Counted from the first letter of the stretch, positions 33,436 through 44,944 are shown. The stretch is 64,000 bases of DNA from Eustoma russellianum (GCA_036186865.1 AP025067.1:28183043-28247042); one strand, 5' to 3'. The notes: a model not told the origin generated them from the letters alone. Made by a program: numbers and translations.

Positions 33436-35561
33436 TGTAGCGCCCGCTCCCGAGCCCTAACATCGGGAACAGTGCACCCGCCGTATCTCACTAAGGAGAA
33501 TACAAAGCGTCGAAACAATCTCTTACTTGTCAAAATGACATAGAATTTTTTTCTTCGCGGAAACGTAAGCCACAACATATATTAAACTCCAATAACCGTC
33601 ATTACATTGCTAAATAAAAATTCTGGGAATGAAAATAGTAAAGTAGTATGTGGAAAATCCTCAAAATATAAATAAGAACAAAACAGCTGCAGAGTCCCCT
33701 CATATCCTAGTTGCAGCTCTCAACCAGCCACTCTGCTATGTTCGTCCCGTCCTCAATGAAGATGTGCTCATAGTCCTCATCCGGCTCACCTGGGAAGTAG
33801 GGGTGAGTGACAGAAATCACCCAGTAGATGCCCTCCTCAAACAAATACAAAACGTACATACCGAAATGATATAGCCACATAGCACATAAACATGATATAA
33901 CACATAGCACATAACATGATATAACACATAGCACATAAACATGATATAACACATAGCACATAAATATAAGATAACTTGCATAAGATAAAGTAAATGCGGT
34001 AAGTAAAGCACTCCACATAAAAATGCGCAAGTACGTGATGCATGCTCAATTAACGTGTCACACGCAACAAGAATCATGTCATGCAATATGCCCTAGACCT
34101 ATATGCAATGCATGATCCCGGGATTGACTGGATGCCTGTAGCCCGTGCACTACAATCCACCCTTGCGGATACCCGTGGCTCGTACACCACGATCCACCCC
34201 AACCGATGCCCGTGGCCCGTGCACCACGATCCACCATAACCAAGTATCCATGGCTCGTACACCATGATACATCATAATCACATACTCATGGCCCGTACAC
34301 CATGGTCCACTCCACTCGAGCGTCTGAGACCCGTACATCTCAGCCCACTCCCAATGCAATGCACGTGCCATGAATGCAACAACAAAATCGCTTGAGGCCC
34401 GTACGCCCATCCTCACCAACTCCGGCACTCAACACTAATCGTCTAGGGCCCGTACGCCCATCCTCACCATCTCCGGCACTCAATATTTGGCTTCATAAAA
34501 TTTACGAATATTGGAAAGTAGTTATTTAGCATTCCTTTTATTTTTACTTAGCTTGTATTAATTTTCTAGAATTTTCTACTAATTTTCCCTTATTTAATTC
34601 CATTTATTACTAATTATTTTTAATTACTTACATTTCTCAAAATTCAAAAATTAAGTGGGAATAATTTAATTTTAAACTTTTATATTTTCTGGAATTTATT
34701 TAGAATTTTTTGATAATTAAATATATTTTTCTGGAATTTTAAACTAATTTTAATTAATTATTTATTATTTATTCATTTCAGAAATTAATTTCCAGATTTT
34801 TTTTTATTTTGTCGGCTTGGGCCGGCCTGCTACCTGGTCCGGTCCGCTGGCCGTCCGGTCCGGCAGCCTGGCCGGTTCAACAGTATTTTTATTTTTTTTA
34901 TTTTTTTTTCTATTTCCTTCTAACCTCCATAAAATCTTCGTTTTAACTCCGATTGACCTCAAACCAGTTGCGTTGGACTCGTTATAACGAGACGCAACTT
35001 TTAAGGGTGGACACATCAGCACGTGTCCGGACGCGCCGTCAGGGGCCGCGCGTGGGCCCCACGCGCCACCCCCTGAAACGCGTCCGTCAGACCCGTTTTT
35101 TTGACTTTCAACCCAATCACAACCTATTCCGGGCTAGATGAACTTATTCTAAGGCAAAAACGCAATTTTAAAGAACCCTAAGTGTTAAAATATTCAACCT
35201 TTTGATTTTATTCAGGGTGTTCCCAATCCGAATCACAACAACCATCGATTTCAATACACACGCACATACACATACAGCCATAAACAACACATCTCATGCT
35301 TTCTCATATAAAACAAGACAAAATTCACATATTAAACAAATAAACAACGAATCACATAAATATATCATCAAAGCATGCATGTATTATACCCGTTTGAGGG
35401 GGAAGAGACACCTACCTTTTTGACGAATTAACTTCCTACGCGGAATCTGTTCTCCACAAACCCTTCTTTTCTCCCTAAGGCCTTGAATAATTTTCTTGGA
35501 AAAGGACACAAAAAGATCAAAGTTGGCCTAAATGGCTTTGCTGGAGCGGCGCTAGGGTGCT
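33436..35561 (-). repeat. 5' LTR of the Gypsy element, outer end deleted
   Basis: It aligns with 26794-28935 with only about fifteen to twenty differences seen by eye over 2.1 kb. It stops abruptly after GCGGCGCTAGGGTGCT, where the complete LTR continues for about 250 bp. The missing part is the U3 start, so the element has lost part of its own promoter region. Confidence 0.92.
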
Positions 35562-35562
35562 A

Positions 35563-36314
35563 ATAACAATTCCACCTTATCGCTGCGATCTATCCTTAAG
35601 AAGGAAAAACTAAAAGAATGTGGGACTAATTTTGTTGACTGATTTCGAAACTTGAGAATTGTTCTCAAGCAAGAAAAGAAGTCCTACGTGCTCGATGACC
35701 CTATCCCCGAACCCCCTCCTGCTGATGCTTCTGTTGCTGTTAAGAACAAGTATAAGAAGCATGTTGAAGATTCCAATGACATAGGATGTCTAATGTTGGC
35801 AACTATGTGTTCAGGACTTCAGAAAGACCTGGAACACTTAGAAGCTTATGAGATGAGTGTGCATCTCAAACAAGCTTTCCAACACTAGGCTAGGCAGGAC
35901 AGGTTCGACACCGCTGTTGCACTTTTTGACTGTAAGATGTCTGAAGGTGAATCTGTTAGCGCTCATGTTTTAAAGATGAAAGGCTATATAGATCACCTTG
36001 CAAGACTTGGATATCCCCTGAGTTTGGAACTCGCCACGGATTTGATCCTACACTCTTTGCCTAGCAGTTTTTCTCAGTTCGTCATGAACTACAATATGAA
36101 TAATATGGAAAAGTCCATTCCTGAGCTACATGGTATGCTCAAAACTGCTAAGGGGAATATCAAGAAGCCTACCCATGTATTGAGTGTCAATACCAAGCTA
36201 ATGAAAAGGAAAGCTAAAGGCAAGGGTAAGGCTAAAAGTGCAAAGGGTACAAAAGGGGCAAAGGGTCAAGCTAAACCGAAACCTGGTCCCAAGGCAAAGG
36301 TTCCTAAGGAATGA
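35563..36314 (+). pseudogene. Inner Copia gag with three premature stops
   Basis: Gag reads from about 35563 with LRSILKKEKLKECGTNFV and FRNLRIVLKQEKKSYVL, interrupted by TGA near 35640, TAG near 35886 and TGA near 36312. All are in one frame, with no frameshift. The capsid-like region (MSEGESVSAHVLKMKGYIDH, LATDLILHSLPSSFSQF) and a lysine-rich tail (KGKGKAKSAKGTKGAKGQ) are clear. Confidence 0.9.
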
Positions 36315-39300
36315 ACTTGTTTCCATTGCAACAAGCCTGGGCATTGGAAAAGAAATTGTGATGTTTATTTGGAGGAGTTGAAGAAGCTGAAGGGTAGTAC
36401 GACTACATCTTCAGGTATTTATGTTATAGAAATTAATTTATCTACTTCTTCTTCCTGGGTATTAGATACTGGATGTGGATCCCATATTTGTACAAATATG
36501 CAGGGGCTCAAAAGGAGTAGGATGCTGAAGAAGGGCGAGGTGGACCTACGTGTTGGCAATAGAGCAAGAGTTGCTGCTATAGCTGTAGGGACCTACGAGC
36601 TTGTCTTGCCCAATGGGCTTTTGTTAGTTTTAAACAATTGCTTTTATGTTCCTACTATGAGTAGGAATCTTATTTCAGTGTCTGTTTTGGATGATGAAGG
36701 TTATTCATTTTTAATTAAAAATAAGAAGTGTTCTATTTTTGATAAAAATGACTTGCTTTATTGTATTGCAAGTAGTTATAATGGCATTTATGTCCTTAAC
36801 CTTGATGATTCCAATGACGGTAATATTTATAACATATCTTCAAAGAGAACTAAGCCAAATGAACTAAACCCTGCATATTTATGGCATTGTCGCCTTAGCC
36901 ATATAAATGAGAAGCGCGTATCTAAACTCTATCAAGATGGATTATTAGATTCATTTGATTTTGAATCATTTGAAAATTGCGAGTCTTGTTTGCTTGGAAA
37001 GATGACAAAGACTCCTTTTACTGGACATAGTGAAAGGGCTAATGACTTATTGGGCTTGGTACATACAGATGTATGCGGCCCAATCAGCATTAGTGCCAGG
37101 GGAGGATTTCAGTATTTCATTACTTTTACTGATGATTTCAGTAGGTATGGCTATGTCTACCTAATGAAACATAAGCATGAGTCTTTTGAAATGTTTAGAA
37201 CTTTTCAAAATGAAGTACAAAATCAACTTGGTAAGACAATTAAAACCCTTCGATCAGATCGAGGTGGTGAATATTTGAGCCAAGAATTTGACCAACATCT
37301 AAGAAATTGTGGAATCGTTTCACAGTTGACTCCTCCAGGAACTCCACAATGGAATGGTGTTTCTGAAAGGAGAAATCGGACTTTATTGGATATGGTTCGA
37401 TCTATGATGGGTCAAGTAGATCTTCCTTTATCCTTTTGGGGTTATGCCTTGGAGACAGCTGCATTCATTTTGAACCGTGTACCATCTAAAGCGGTTGAAA
37501 AGACTCCATATGAGATGTGGACTGGTAAGAGACCCAGTTTGTCTTTTCTTAAGATTTGGGGTTGTGAAGCTTATGTGAAAAGATTAATGTCAGATAAGCT
37601 AGCTCCAAAATCTATCAAATGTATTTTTGTGGGGTATCCTAAAGAAACTAAAGGGTACTATTTCTATATTCCCTCAGAGAACAAAGTGTTTGTTGCTCGA
37701 AATGGAGTCTTTTTGGAAAAGGAGTTTCTCTCCAAGAGAACAAGTGGGAGTATAGTACAACTTGAGGAAACTCAAGTTCCACAAGATATCGTTGAACCGT
37801 CTTTAGAGACGATTTCAGAACCACAAACAGTTGTGGAGCCTGAAAATGTAACACAAGTCCAACGCAGATCTGATAGGATACATCGTCAGCCAGAGAGATA
37901 CGGATTTCTTGTGACTGATGATAGTGAAGTTATGCTCATAGATCAAGATGAGCCTACTACCTATCAGGAAGCTGTGTCAGGTCCAGATTCAGATAAATGG
38001 CTTGGAGCCATGAATTCTGAGATGCAATCCATGTTTGATAACCAAGTTTGGTCTTTAATTGATCCTCCAGAGGGTATTAAGACTATTGGTTGCAAATGGG
38101 TTTTCAAGAAGAAAACTGACATGGATGGAAATGTGCAAACCTACAAAGCAAGGCTTGTGGCTAAAGGTTTCAAGCAAACTCATGGTATAGACTATGATGA
38201 AACCTTTTCACCAGTAGCTATGCTTAAGTCTATTCGAATTCTCCTTGCCATTGCAGCATACTATGATTATGAGATATGGCAAATGGATGTCAAAACTGCT
38301 TTCCTTAATGGAAATTTACTCAAGGATGTGTACATGACACAACCTGAGGGTTTTGTAAATCCTGAGAATTCAAAGAAGGTTTGCAAGCTTCAAAGGTCCA
38401 TCTATGGATTGAAGCAAGCATCTCGAAGCTGGAATCTTCGTTTTGATGAAACAGTTAAGAACTTTGGTTTCATCAAGAATGAAGATGAACCTTGTGTTTA
38501 CAAGATGGTTAGTGGGAGTGCAGTAGTGTTTCTGGTCTTATATGTGGATGACATATTGCTTATTAGGAATGATATCCCTACCTTGCAAAAGGTTAAGGCT
38601 TGGTTAGGGAATTCATTTTCAATGAAGGACTTGGGCGAGGCTACCTATATCCTTGGTATCAAGATCTATAGAGATAGATCTAAAAGGATAATAGGCTTGA
38701 GTCAGAGTACATACATAGATAAAATGTTGAAGAGGTTCAACATGCAAGAGTCCAAGAAAGGATTCCTGCCTATGTCTCATGGCATTCATCTTAGCAAGAA
38801 TCAATTTCCTCAGACATCTGATGAGCAAGATAGAATGAATAAAATTCCTTATGCTTCTGCTATAGGATCGATCATGTATGCGATGTTATGTACTAGACCA
38901 GATGTCTCATATCCATTGAGCACAACAAGTAGATATCAAGCTGACCCCGGTGAAGGTCACTGGACAGCGGTCAAGAATATTCTTAAGTACCTCAGAAGGA
39001 CTAAAGATGTATTCTTGGTTTATGGAGGTTTGGATGACGAGTTAGTTCTAAATGGTTACACAGATGCTAGTTTCCAAACCGACATAGATGATTTCAGATC
39101 GCAGTCTGGTTTTGTATTCACATTGAATGGTGGAGCTGTTAGTTGGAAGAGTTCAAAACAAAGCACTGTGGCTGATTCTACAACAGAGGCTGAGTATATA
39201 GCAGCATCAGATGCAGCTAAAGAAGCAGTTTGGTTGAAGAAGTTCATCACTGAGCTAGGAGTAGTACCTAGCATTGCAAATCCTGTGGACATTTATTGTG

Positions 39301-39521
39301 ACAACAATGGTGCCATAGCACAAGCAAAAGAGCCTAGGTCTCATCAGAGATCTAAACATATACTCAGACGCTACCATCTCATTCGAGACATCATCGATAG
39401 AGGAGATGTCAAGATATGCAAAGTTGACAAAAATGATAACATAGCAGATCCATTGACTAAGCCTCTCTCACGGTTCAAGCATGATCAACATACTAGATCA
39501 ATGGGTCTCAGATATTTGTAG
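36315..39521 (+). CDS. Inner Copia pol polyprotein, uninterrupted
   Basis: The frame is open from the zinc knuckle (CFHCNKPGHWKRNC, 36320) to TAG at 39519-39521, with 1050 residues from the Met at 36369. Protease has WVLDTGCGSHICTN (DTG with Cys, usually Ala). Integrase has the HHCC set (LWHCRLSHINEKRV, CESCLLGKMTK) and acidic core (LVHTDVCGP, RSDRGGEYLSQE, GVSERRNRTL). RT has VLYVDDILLIRND; RNase H has STTEAEYIAASD. It would cleave, copy and integrate element RNA if expressed. Gag stops upstream and the missing 5' LTR make autonomous activity unlikely; the open frame suggests recent loss of function. Confidence 0.92.
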   Translation, partial: TCFHCNKPGHWKRNCDVYLEELKKLKGSTTTSSGIYVIEINLSTSSSWVLDTGCGSHICTNMQGLKRSRMLKKGEVDLRVGNRARVAAIAVGTYELVLPNGLLLVLNNCFYVPTMSRNLISVSVLDDEGYSFLIKNKKCSIFDKNDLLYCIASSYNGIYVLNLDDSNDGNIYNISSKRTKPNELNPAYLWHCRLSHINEKRVSKLYQDGLLDSFDFESFENCESCLLGKMTKTPFTGHSERANDLLGLVHTDVCGPISISARGGFQYFITFTDDFSRYGYVYLMKHKHESFEMFRTFQNEVQNQLGKTIKTLRSDRGGEYLSQEFDQHLRNCGIVSQLTPPGTPQWNGVSERRNRTLLDMVRSMMGQVDLPLSFWGYALETAAFILNRVPSKAVEKTPYEMWTGKRPSLSFLKIWGCEAYVKRLMSDKLAPKSIKCIFVGYPKETKGYYFYIPSENKVFVARNGVFLEKEFLSKRTSGSIVQLEETQVPQDIVEPSLETISEPQTVVEPENVTQVQRRSDRIHRQPERYGFLVTDDSEVMLIDQDEPTTYQEAVSGPDSDKWLGAMNSEMQSMFDNQVWSLIDPPEGIKTIGCKWVFKKKTDMDGNVQTYKARLVAKGFKQTHGIDYDETFSPVAMLKSIRILLAIAAYYDYEIWQMDVKTAFLNGNLLKDVYMTQPEGFVNPENSKKVCKLQRSIYGLKQASRSWNLRFDETVKNFGFIKNEDEPCVYKMVSGSAVVFLVLYVDDILLIRNDIPTLQKVKAWLGNSFSMKDLGEATYILGIKIYRDRSKRIIGLSQSTYIDKMLKRFNMQESKKGFLPMSHGIHLSKNQFPQTSDEQDRMNKIPYASAIGSIMYAMLCTRPDVSYPLSTTSRYQADPGEGHWTAVKNILKYLRRTKDVFLVYGGLDDELVLNGYTDASFQTDIDDFRSQSGFVFTLNGGAVSWKSSKQSTVADSTTEAEYIAASDAAKEAVWLKKFITELGVVPSIANPVDIYCDNNGAIAQAKEPRSHQRSKHILRRYHLIRDIIDRGDVKICKVDKNDNIADPLTKPLSRFKHDQHTRSMGLRYL

Positions 39522-39541
39522 GCCTAGTGCAAGTGGGAGAT

Positions 39542-40985
39542 TGTTAGTGTATGTGCCCTAGGCCATGATTTGGATATTTATGTTATGCATTTATTATTAA
39601 TAAAAGAGGTTTTATTTCATTATTGTTGGTTAGTATGTTACACAATTTTGATATATGTCCCTGATTCATTATTGTTATAGAGATAAAATAATTTATAATC
39701 AGTATGAGTATTGATTTGATAATCATGAGATGATTATGTGTATGGTGATACGAATCAATCTCATAGATACTTGTTAGAGAACAGTGTATTGGATAGACCC
39801 ATCATGAGATTACTACATGGATTAGCGTCATAAGTAAATCTCATGATAGTCATGTTTTAATCCTTTGACTTGAGATTGTCATAGTTTCCAACATAAGGAC
39901 TATTATATTTTGACATGATCAAACGTTATCCGTAACTGGATAATAATAAAGGTCATGATTGAATGTGATAGAAATTATGTAGAGGATATTGAACAATCAA
40001 GATAGAATTTGTCCCTCTCTTTTGAGAGAGATATCTTTGGGCCCCTCGATTAGTGAGACTGTGAAATGCATGGCCGTGCTCAAATGAATTGATATTGTGA
40101 TCAATATCATTTGTTTTATCAGTCTACTTAGAGATCGAGTAATCATATGTTTGAACTATATAAGTATGACGCTGACCATGACTTATGTTCAAACTAGATA
40201 TCGTGTGACAAAGGGATTAGTGCATGTACTATTATTAGGCTAGTTGGACTTTACTCGTATTAATTGGGTAGTTGTAATGCCTTGCTAGAGGCCAATTACG
40301 ACTTGTTGGTTTAATAGAGATTTAATCAACTGCCAATTAATATGGGCCTATCGGGTCACACACAAGAATGCGTAAGGCTGATATTAATAATATTAATAAT
40401 ATTAATATTGGATATTAATTATTATTATTATTATTATCGTTTTAATATTAATAATATTAATATTGGATATTAATTATTATTATTATTATTTTCGGTTTTT
40501 TGGTGATTATATATACATGTGTATTATCGGATAATAACAAGAGAATCCATATCTGATATGGATTTTGAATATCCTGATAAAATCCGTATCTGATATGGAT
40601 TTTGATTGGCATCCACTAATCCGATTAGGACTCGGATTCTGATGTCTACGTATGTGCATATATACTTGTGTATCTCGTATACACAAGACACACGAAAAAT
40701 ACACATAGTCATAAGAAAACCCTAGAGCCGTTTTTGTGAAAAACGAGTTCTTCAGCCGCGCCGTTTGAAGAGCTAGCACTCTGGGCGGAAGCGTTCGTGT
40801 GGATACCGATAGAGGGTGTTCGTGATTTCGCACCTCTTCCATCTGCAGATTTCGAATCTACGGAGGTACTTTTTGATTTCTTTTGTCGAATTAAACGAAC
40901 AACGTGGATCCTTGGTAGGAAATCAAAGATCAAGTTTTGTTTTCCGCTGCGCGTTTTTGCAGTGATCTCGGTTGATTTCCTAACA
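39542..40985 (+). repeat. 3' LTR of the inner Copia element
   Basis: This 1444-bp LTR has inverted ends TGTTAG...CTAACA. Its U3 carries two copies of an ATTAATAATATTAATATTGG-type block, each ending in (ATT)n (40381-40495). Two copies of a short palindromic TATCTGATATGGATTTTGA unit follow the ATTATATATACATG TATA region. An AAACCCTAG motif lies near 40718. Confidence 0.9.
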
Positions 40986-43257
40986 TATTGGTCCTATGCT
41001 TTTCTCACCGTAGTGTATCTTATTAATCGCTTACCTACCCCTGTGTTGTAAAACAAAACTCCCTATGAATCTCTTTTTTCCAAACCCCCGAATTATCAAA
41101 CCTTACGTGCGTTTGGGTGTCTTTGCTATCCGTGGCTGCGACCTTACTCTGAACACAAACTCGCTTCTCTTTCCAAACCCTGTGTTTTTGTTGGTTATTC
41201 TAATACTCATCATGCGTATAAATATCTTGACATGTCCTCAAACAGGCTTTATCTCTCTCGACACGTTCAATTTGTTGAACACAGCTTTGCCTGTGCCACG
41301 TTATCATCTTCATCTGCGTCGACTACTGCCGCGTCCGAATGGTTTGCCTCCCCTGCGCTGGCTGCACTACTTCCGCCAGCCGCAGTTGTTTCGACAGCAA
41401 CCTTGGTTCCTGCTGCACCTTCGCCTGGAGCATGCGCTGCCTCCCCCAGGTACACTTCTTCCTCTTCTACATCTCCAGTTGTTTCGCCCCCACCCCCCAT
41501 TCCTTCTGTGTCACCCGGCCCTACCCCTGCGTATGCCTCACCTTCAACCGCTGAGTCCATAACACAGCCCGTCCCTGTCCCATCCCCACCCCAGCCGTCT
41601 CCACCTCCTGGTCCCACTATGACCACACGTGCCTGAAACCACATCTTATGTACCAAGAAATTTCCAGACTATGTCACCTTAAATCATACCATCAAACACC
41701 CCCTTCCTCCAACCCTTGAACCAGCCACAGTAAAACAAGCCCTTCGTGATCCCAAATGGTGTGCTGCAATGGATGACGAGCTTGCTGCTCTTCGTCGCAA
41801 TGGCCCTTGGGTTCTTGTCCCTCCTCCAGCCGTACATACAGTTGTGGGGTGTAAATGGGTGTTTCGTATCAAACGCAACCCCGATGGTTCTGTGTCTCGT
41901 TACAAAGCCCGTCTGATTGCAAAAGGATTTCATCAGCGTCCTGGTATTGACTATCATGATACCTTCAGCCCGGTTGTTAAGCCCACTACGGTCTGCGTGG
42001 TCTTGTCCGTCGCCCTCTTCCACGGGTGGTCTATTTCGCATCTTGATGTTAATAATGCTTTTCTAAATGGACACTTAACGGAAGATGTTTATATGGCACA
42101 ACCTCCTGGGTTTGTAGATGCGGCATCACCTTCACACGTGTGTCATTTAAAACGTTCATTGTATGGCCTCAAGCAACCTCCTCGGGCTTGGTACAATGAG
42201 TTGAAAGTGTTTCTCTTACGTTATGGCTTTTCCAAAAGTCTGACACCTCATTGTTTATCTATCGTTGCAATGACACTATTATCTATTTCTTTGTCTATGT
42301 TGATGACTTACTTGTAACAGGCAACTGTTCTACGTCTCTTCGTAAGTTTGTTGATGCTTTAGGTGCCCGGTTTTCTCTTAAGGATCTTGGTCCACTTAAT
42401 TATTTCTTGGGTGTTGAGGCTGTATTCACTACTGATGGGCTCTATCTATCTCAAAATAAATATATTCATGATCTACTTGATAAGTTTCATTTAGCAGGCA
42501 TTAAGGACATTGCCACACCCATGTCTTCTACCACGTGGTTGGTTGTAAACGATGGCACACCACCTGCCGATGCCACTCAATACTGCAGTCTTATTGGTGC
42601 TTTTCAGTATCTTCAGCTCACGAGGCCGGATATTTCTTTCGCAGTTAACAAGCTTGCTCAGTTCATGCATGCACCCACGCAAACTCATTGGACTGCCGCA
42701 AAGCGTGTTCTTTGTTACCTCAAACATACCATCAATCACGGTATTATGCTTCGACGTCATCAACCATTTTGTCTTCGGGTGTTTTCTGACGCTGACTGGG
42801 CAGATGATCATGACACCTATCGTTCTACTACTGCTTTTATTATTTTTCTCGGTGACAATCCTATTTCCTGGTGTTCTAAAAAGCAACGGACCATTGTGCG
42901 ATCCTCCACTGAGGCCGAATACAGGTCTGTCGCCTCCGCTGCCTCCGAAGTCACGTGGGTTACTCATCTCTTGCATGAGCTTGGTATTTCTCTTACTCAG
43001 TCACCCACTATTTACTGCGACAATCTGAGTGCTACGTATTTGTGTGCAAATCCGGTTTTCCATAGTCGCATGAAGCACATTGCTCTTGATTATCATTTTG
43101 TCCGTGAGAAAGTCACTACGAGGGGGCTTAAAGTTTCACATGTTTCGACAACACATCAACTCGCGGATGCGCTTACGAAACCACTTTCTAAAGAATGGTT
43201 TGTTTCTCTTCGGTCCAAGATCGGCGTTTCCGATGGCACCGCCATCTTGCGGGGGCG
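40986..43257 (+). pseudogene. Outer Copia integrase C-terminus, RT and RNase H
   Basis: The reading resumes with YWSYAFLTVVYLINRLPTPV, then stops (TAA, about 41050) and reopens with NKTPYESLFSKPPNYQTLRA. A serine/proline-rich linker ends at a TGA (41636). RT follows (CKWVFRIKRNPDGSVSRYKA, HLDVNNAFLNG) with a frameshift near 42240 before FVYVDDLLVTGN. RNase H is complete (SSTEAEYRSVASAASEVTW, FHSRMKHIALDYHFVREKV). All domains are recognisable; none is expressible as one protein. Confidence 0.92.
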
Positions 43258-43550
43258 TGTAAAGGAGTCCTGAAGACTCAAGCTACTTCCGTGTGCCGTG
43301 GGTGTGCTGTGGGTGAAGAAACCTTCGGTTGCCAACTGTAGGAAGCAACCTTTGGTTGCCAACTGTAGTTTATCTTGGTGTTTCAAATAGTTACTATCAT
43401 AACAACTCATCCTAACCAATACTTCTTGTGATCCTTATCTTGGATATACTAACCTTGTAACCGAAAACAATAGCTAGAGGAAAGCCTATATACTCAAGTG
43501 TAAATGCCGTATACAAGTGTGAATGAAATCTTTGCCTCATAATTCTTATA
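43258..43550 (+). repeat. 3' LTR of the outer Copia element
   Basis: It begins TGTAAAGGAGTCC just after a G-rich polypurine tract (TTGCGGGGGCG) and ends CTTATA next to the CATAG duplication. It is about 293 bp. GAAACCTTCGGTTGCCAACTG is present as a near-duplicate GCAACCTTTGGTTGCCAACTG. Confidence 0.8.
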
Positions 43551-43630
43551 CATAGATATACTTGTCTGGAAACCTATGATGTTTTCAGACACTAATAGTC
43601 GTTTCTAAGATCATTATATGATGACCATTA

Positions 43631-44192
43631 GAGGGTGTTTCGTTCGGATTTCTTCATTAAGGGTATGGGTTTGGAGGCCTCCAAACCCATACACGTTGTT
43701 TGGATGTTAAAATTGGGGGTATGAGTTTCGGATTGATATCCGAATATTTGATAATGGATATCATTTTTTGATACACTAGCTCCCCTTGTCTTTCAATATT
43801 GGAGGTATGGGTTTCGAGCTTGACCACCCTCAATCCTAGAGATCGCGGCCCTTTATCCTGGCCATAGATCAAACTTATCCAATTTTTACGGTACGGTGGT
43901 GCCCCCACCCACGCCCAATGGTCAAACAAGCCGGTCAAAGTCCCCTGCCGATCAACATCGCCGGCCACTGCCGGCCTGTCACCATTCCGGTCGGTCAAAT
44001 TTTTCCGACCAATTTTTCGGCCAGCAACCTTCGATTCCAATACGTTCCAAACACCATCAATGGCAATCATAAATCATTCCCACTTCAATACCAAACAAAT
44101 ATGCCTTTTACGTTCAAACTCATATAATGTCAAACTCATACACTGTCATACCCATTCCGATTCCGATACCCAAGTGCGAACCAAACGCCTCC
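43631..44192. mobile_element. PIF/Harbinger-type (Tourist-like) MITE
   Basis: This 562-bp element is flanked by TTA on both sides (43628-43630 and 44193-44195), the target used by PIF/Harbinger elements. Terminal inverted repeats are GAGGGTGTTTCGTTCGG on the left and, reverse complemented, GGAGGCGTTTGGTTCGC on the right. Subterminal GGTATGGGTTT/GGTATGAGTTT words repeat at both ends. It contains a perfect 30-bp palindrome (43663-43692). No transposase is encoded; short ORFs are incidental. Confidence 0.85.
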
Positions 44193-44354
44193 TTATATCA
44201 TATAACTAATAATGTCACATATACGACGCTATATAGTTTGAATACATGACAAGTAAGTATTACGACATAGTAAAAATGTGCTGAAAACATCCAGCTAAGA
44301 AGTTTTTTTAAATTATTATTACTAACGGCATGATGTAATTCTCCCCCTCGTCTC

Positions 44355-44382
44355 CCCCCCACCCCCCCCCCCCCCCCCTCTC
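44355..44382. repeat. C-rich low-complexity run
   Basis: A nearly pure C tract (interrupted by one A) lies in a CT-rich stretch. It produces glycine-rich ORFs on the opposite strand that are not genes. Confidence 0.9.
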
Positions 44383-44449
44383 CTCCGCGTAATGTTGATA
44401 TATCCCTTAACCTCTGAGAGCCACCAATAATCCAATGCATCACTCACTC

Positions 44450-44940
44450 CTACGTTATCTACTAGCCAAAGATAGTCAAAGATCAGTCAACAAGATGACT
44501 TCCCTCTACTCATCATATATCTCTTAAACTGCATATTGGCTGGTAGATTTGCCGTTGAATTTAGATTAGTGTGCGAATTTGGGGTTCATCGAATGAATTT
44601 TGGGTGGTCTAACTGCACATGATTTTTGAAGTTTATTCCTTTCTCTTTTACGTGTACTTTTACGTGTACATAAAAACTAACTATGGTAGACAAAACATAC
44701 CTTCAGTTAAATGGACGTTGACCGCTTAGTCAAAATCAAGAATCCGCTAGTCATGAAAAAAAATCTGTTAATTGAATGTTTTGTGTATATTTAACAAAAT
44801 ATAGATAAAAAAAATATGATTTCAATAGTTATTGATGTTTGGTAAAACTCTTTCATAGAAGATATTGATAAAAAATATCAATGATGTATTAGGTAACTGC
44901 AGTTGTTCCGAAATGAGTTAATCACTTTTCTTATTAATAT
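44450..44940. other. AT-rich intergenic DNA, nothing recognised
   Basis: No coding, RNA or repeat signature beyond simple A/T runs. Confidence 0.5.
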
Positions 44941-44944
44941 AAAA

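Larger units (their letters stand above)
26794..35561 (-). mobile_element. Gypsy element, Tekay/Del-like chromovirus, defective
   Basis: The minus-strand element has LTRs 26794-29188 (complete) and 33436-35561 (lacking its outer ~250 bp). The primer site TGGTATCAGAGCCC (initiator-Met tRNA) is 2 nt inside the 5' LTR (33420-33433), and the polypurine tract AAGGTGGGTAGGA abuts the 3' LTR. Domain order gag, RT, RNase H, integrase, chromodomain-like tail fits a Tekay/Del chromovirus. The protease is missing and every coding part is interrupted. The left flank shows GCTAT at 26789-26793; the matching right duplication has been deleted. Confidence 0.92.
35562..40985 (+). mobile_element. Inner Copia element, 5' truncated, with intact pol frame
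   Basis: Coding sequence starts abruptly at the Gypsy LTR breakpoint, within the first codons of gag. The 5' LTR, primer site and left duplication are absent. The order gag, protease, integrase, RT, RNase H is followed by the polypurine tract AAGTGGGAGAT (39531-39541) and a complete 3' LTR. The right end abuts outer Copia integrase at 40986 (TATTG could be the right target duplication). It lacks a promoter of its own on the 5' side. Confidence 0.92.
25124..43550 (+). mobile_element. Outer Copia element (Ale/Retrofit-like), split by nested insertions
   Basis: The element's two parts are 25124-26793 and 40986-43550, flanked by a 5-bp duplication CATAG (25119-25123 and 43551-43555). The 3' LTR begins TGTAAAGGAGTCC (43258) and ends CTTATA, best read as a mutated CTTACA. 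The 5' LTR keeps only its first ~60 bp and is fused to gag, so the primer site and gag N-terminus are gone. A gap of roughly 50 codons is missing from integrase at the nested insertion. It also carries three in-frame stops and one frameshift. Confidence 0.9.

Noticed and set aside
41267..41656. Gly- and Val-rich minus-strand ORF of 129 codons
   Set aside because: It is the antisense shadow of the serine/proline linker in the outer Copia polyprotein.
43551..43591. Outer Copia 3' LTR ending at TTTTCAGACA (43591)
   Set aside because: No target duplication fits there, whereas CATAG at 43551-43555 matches the left flank exactly.
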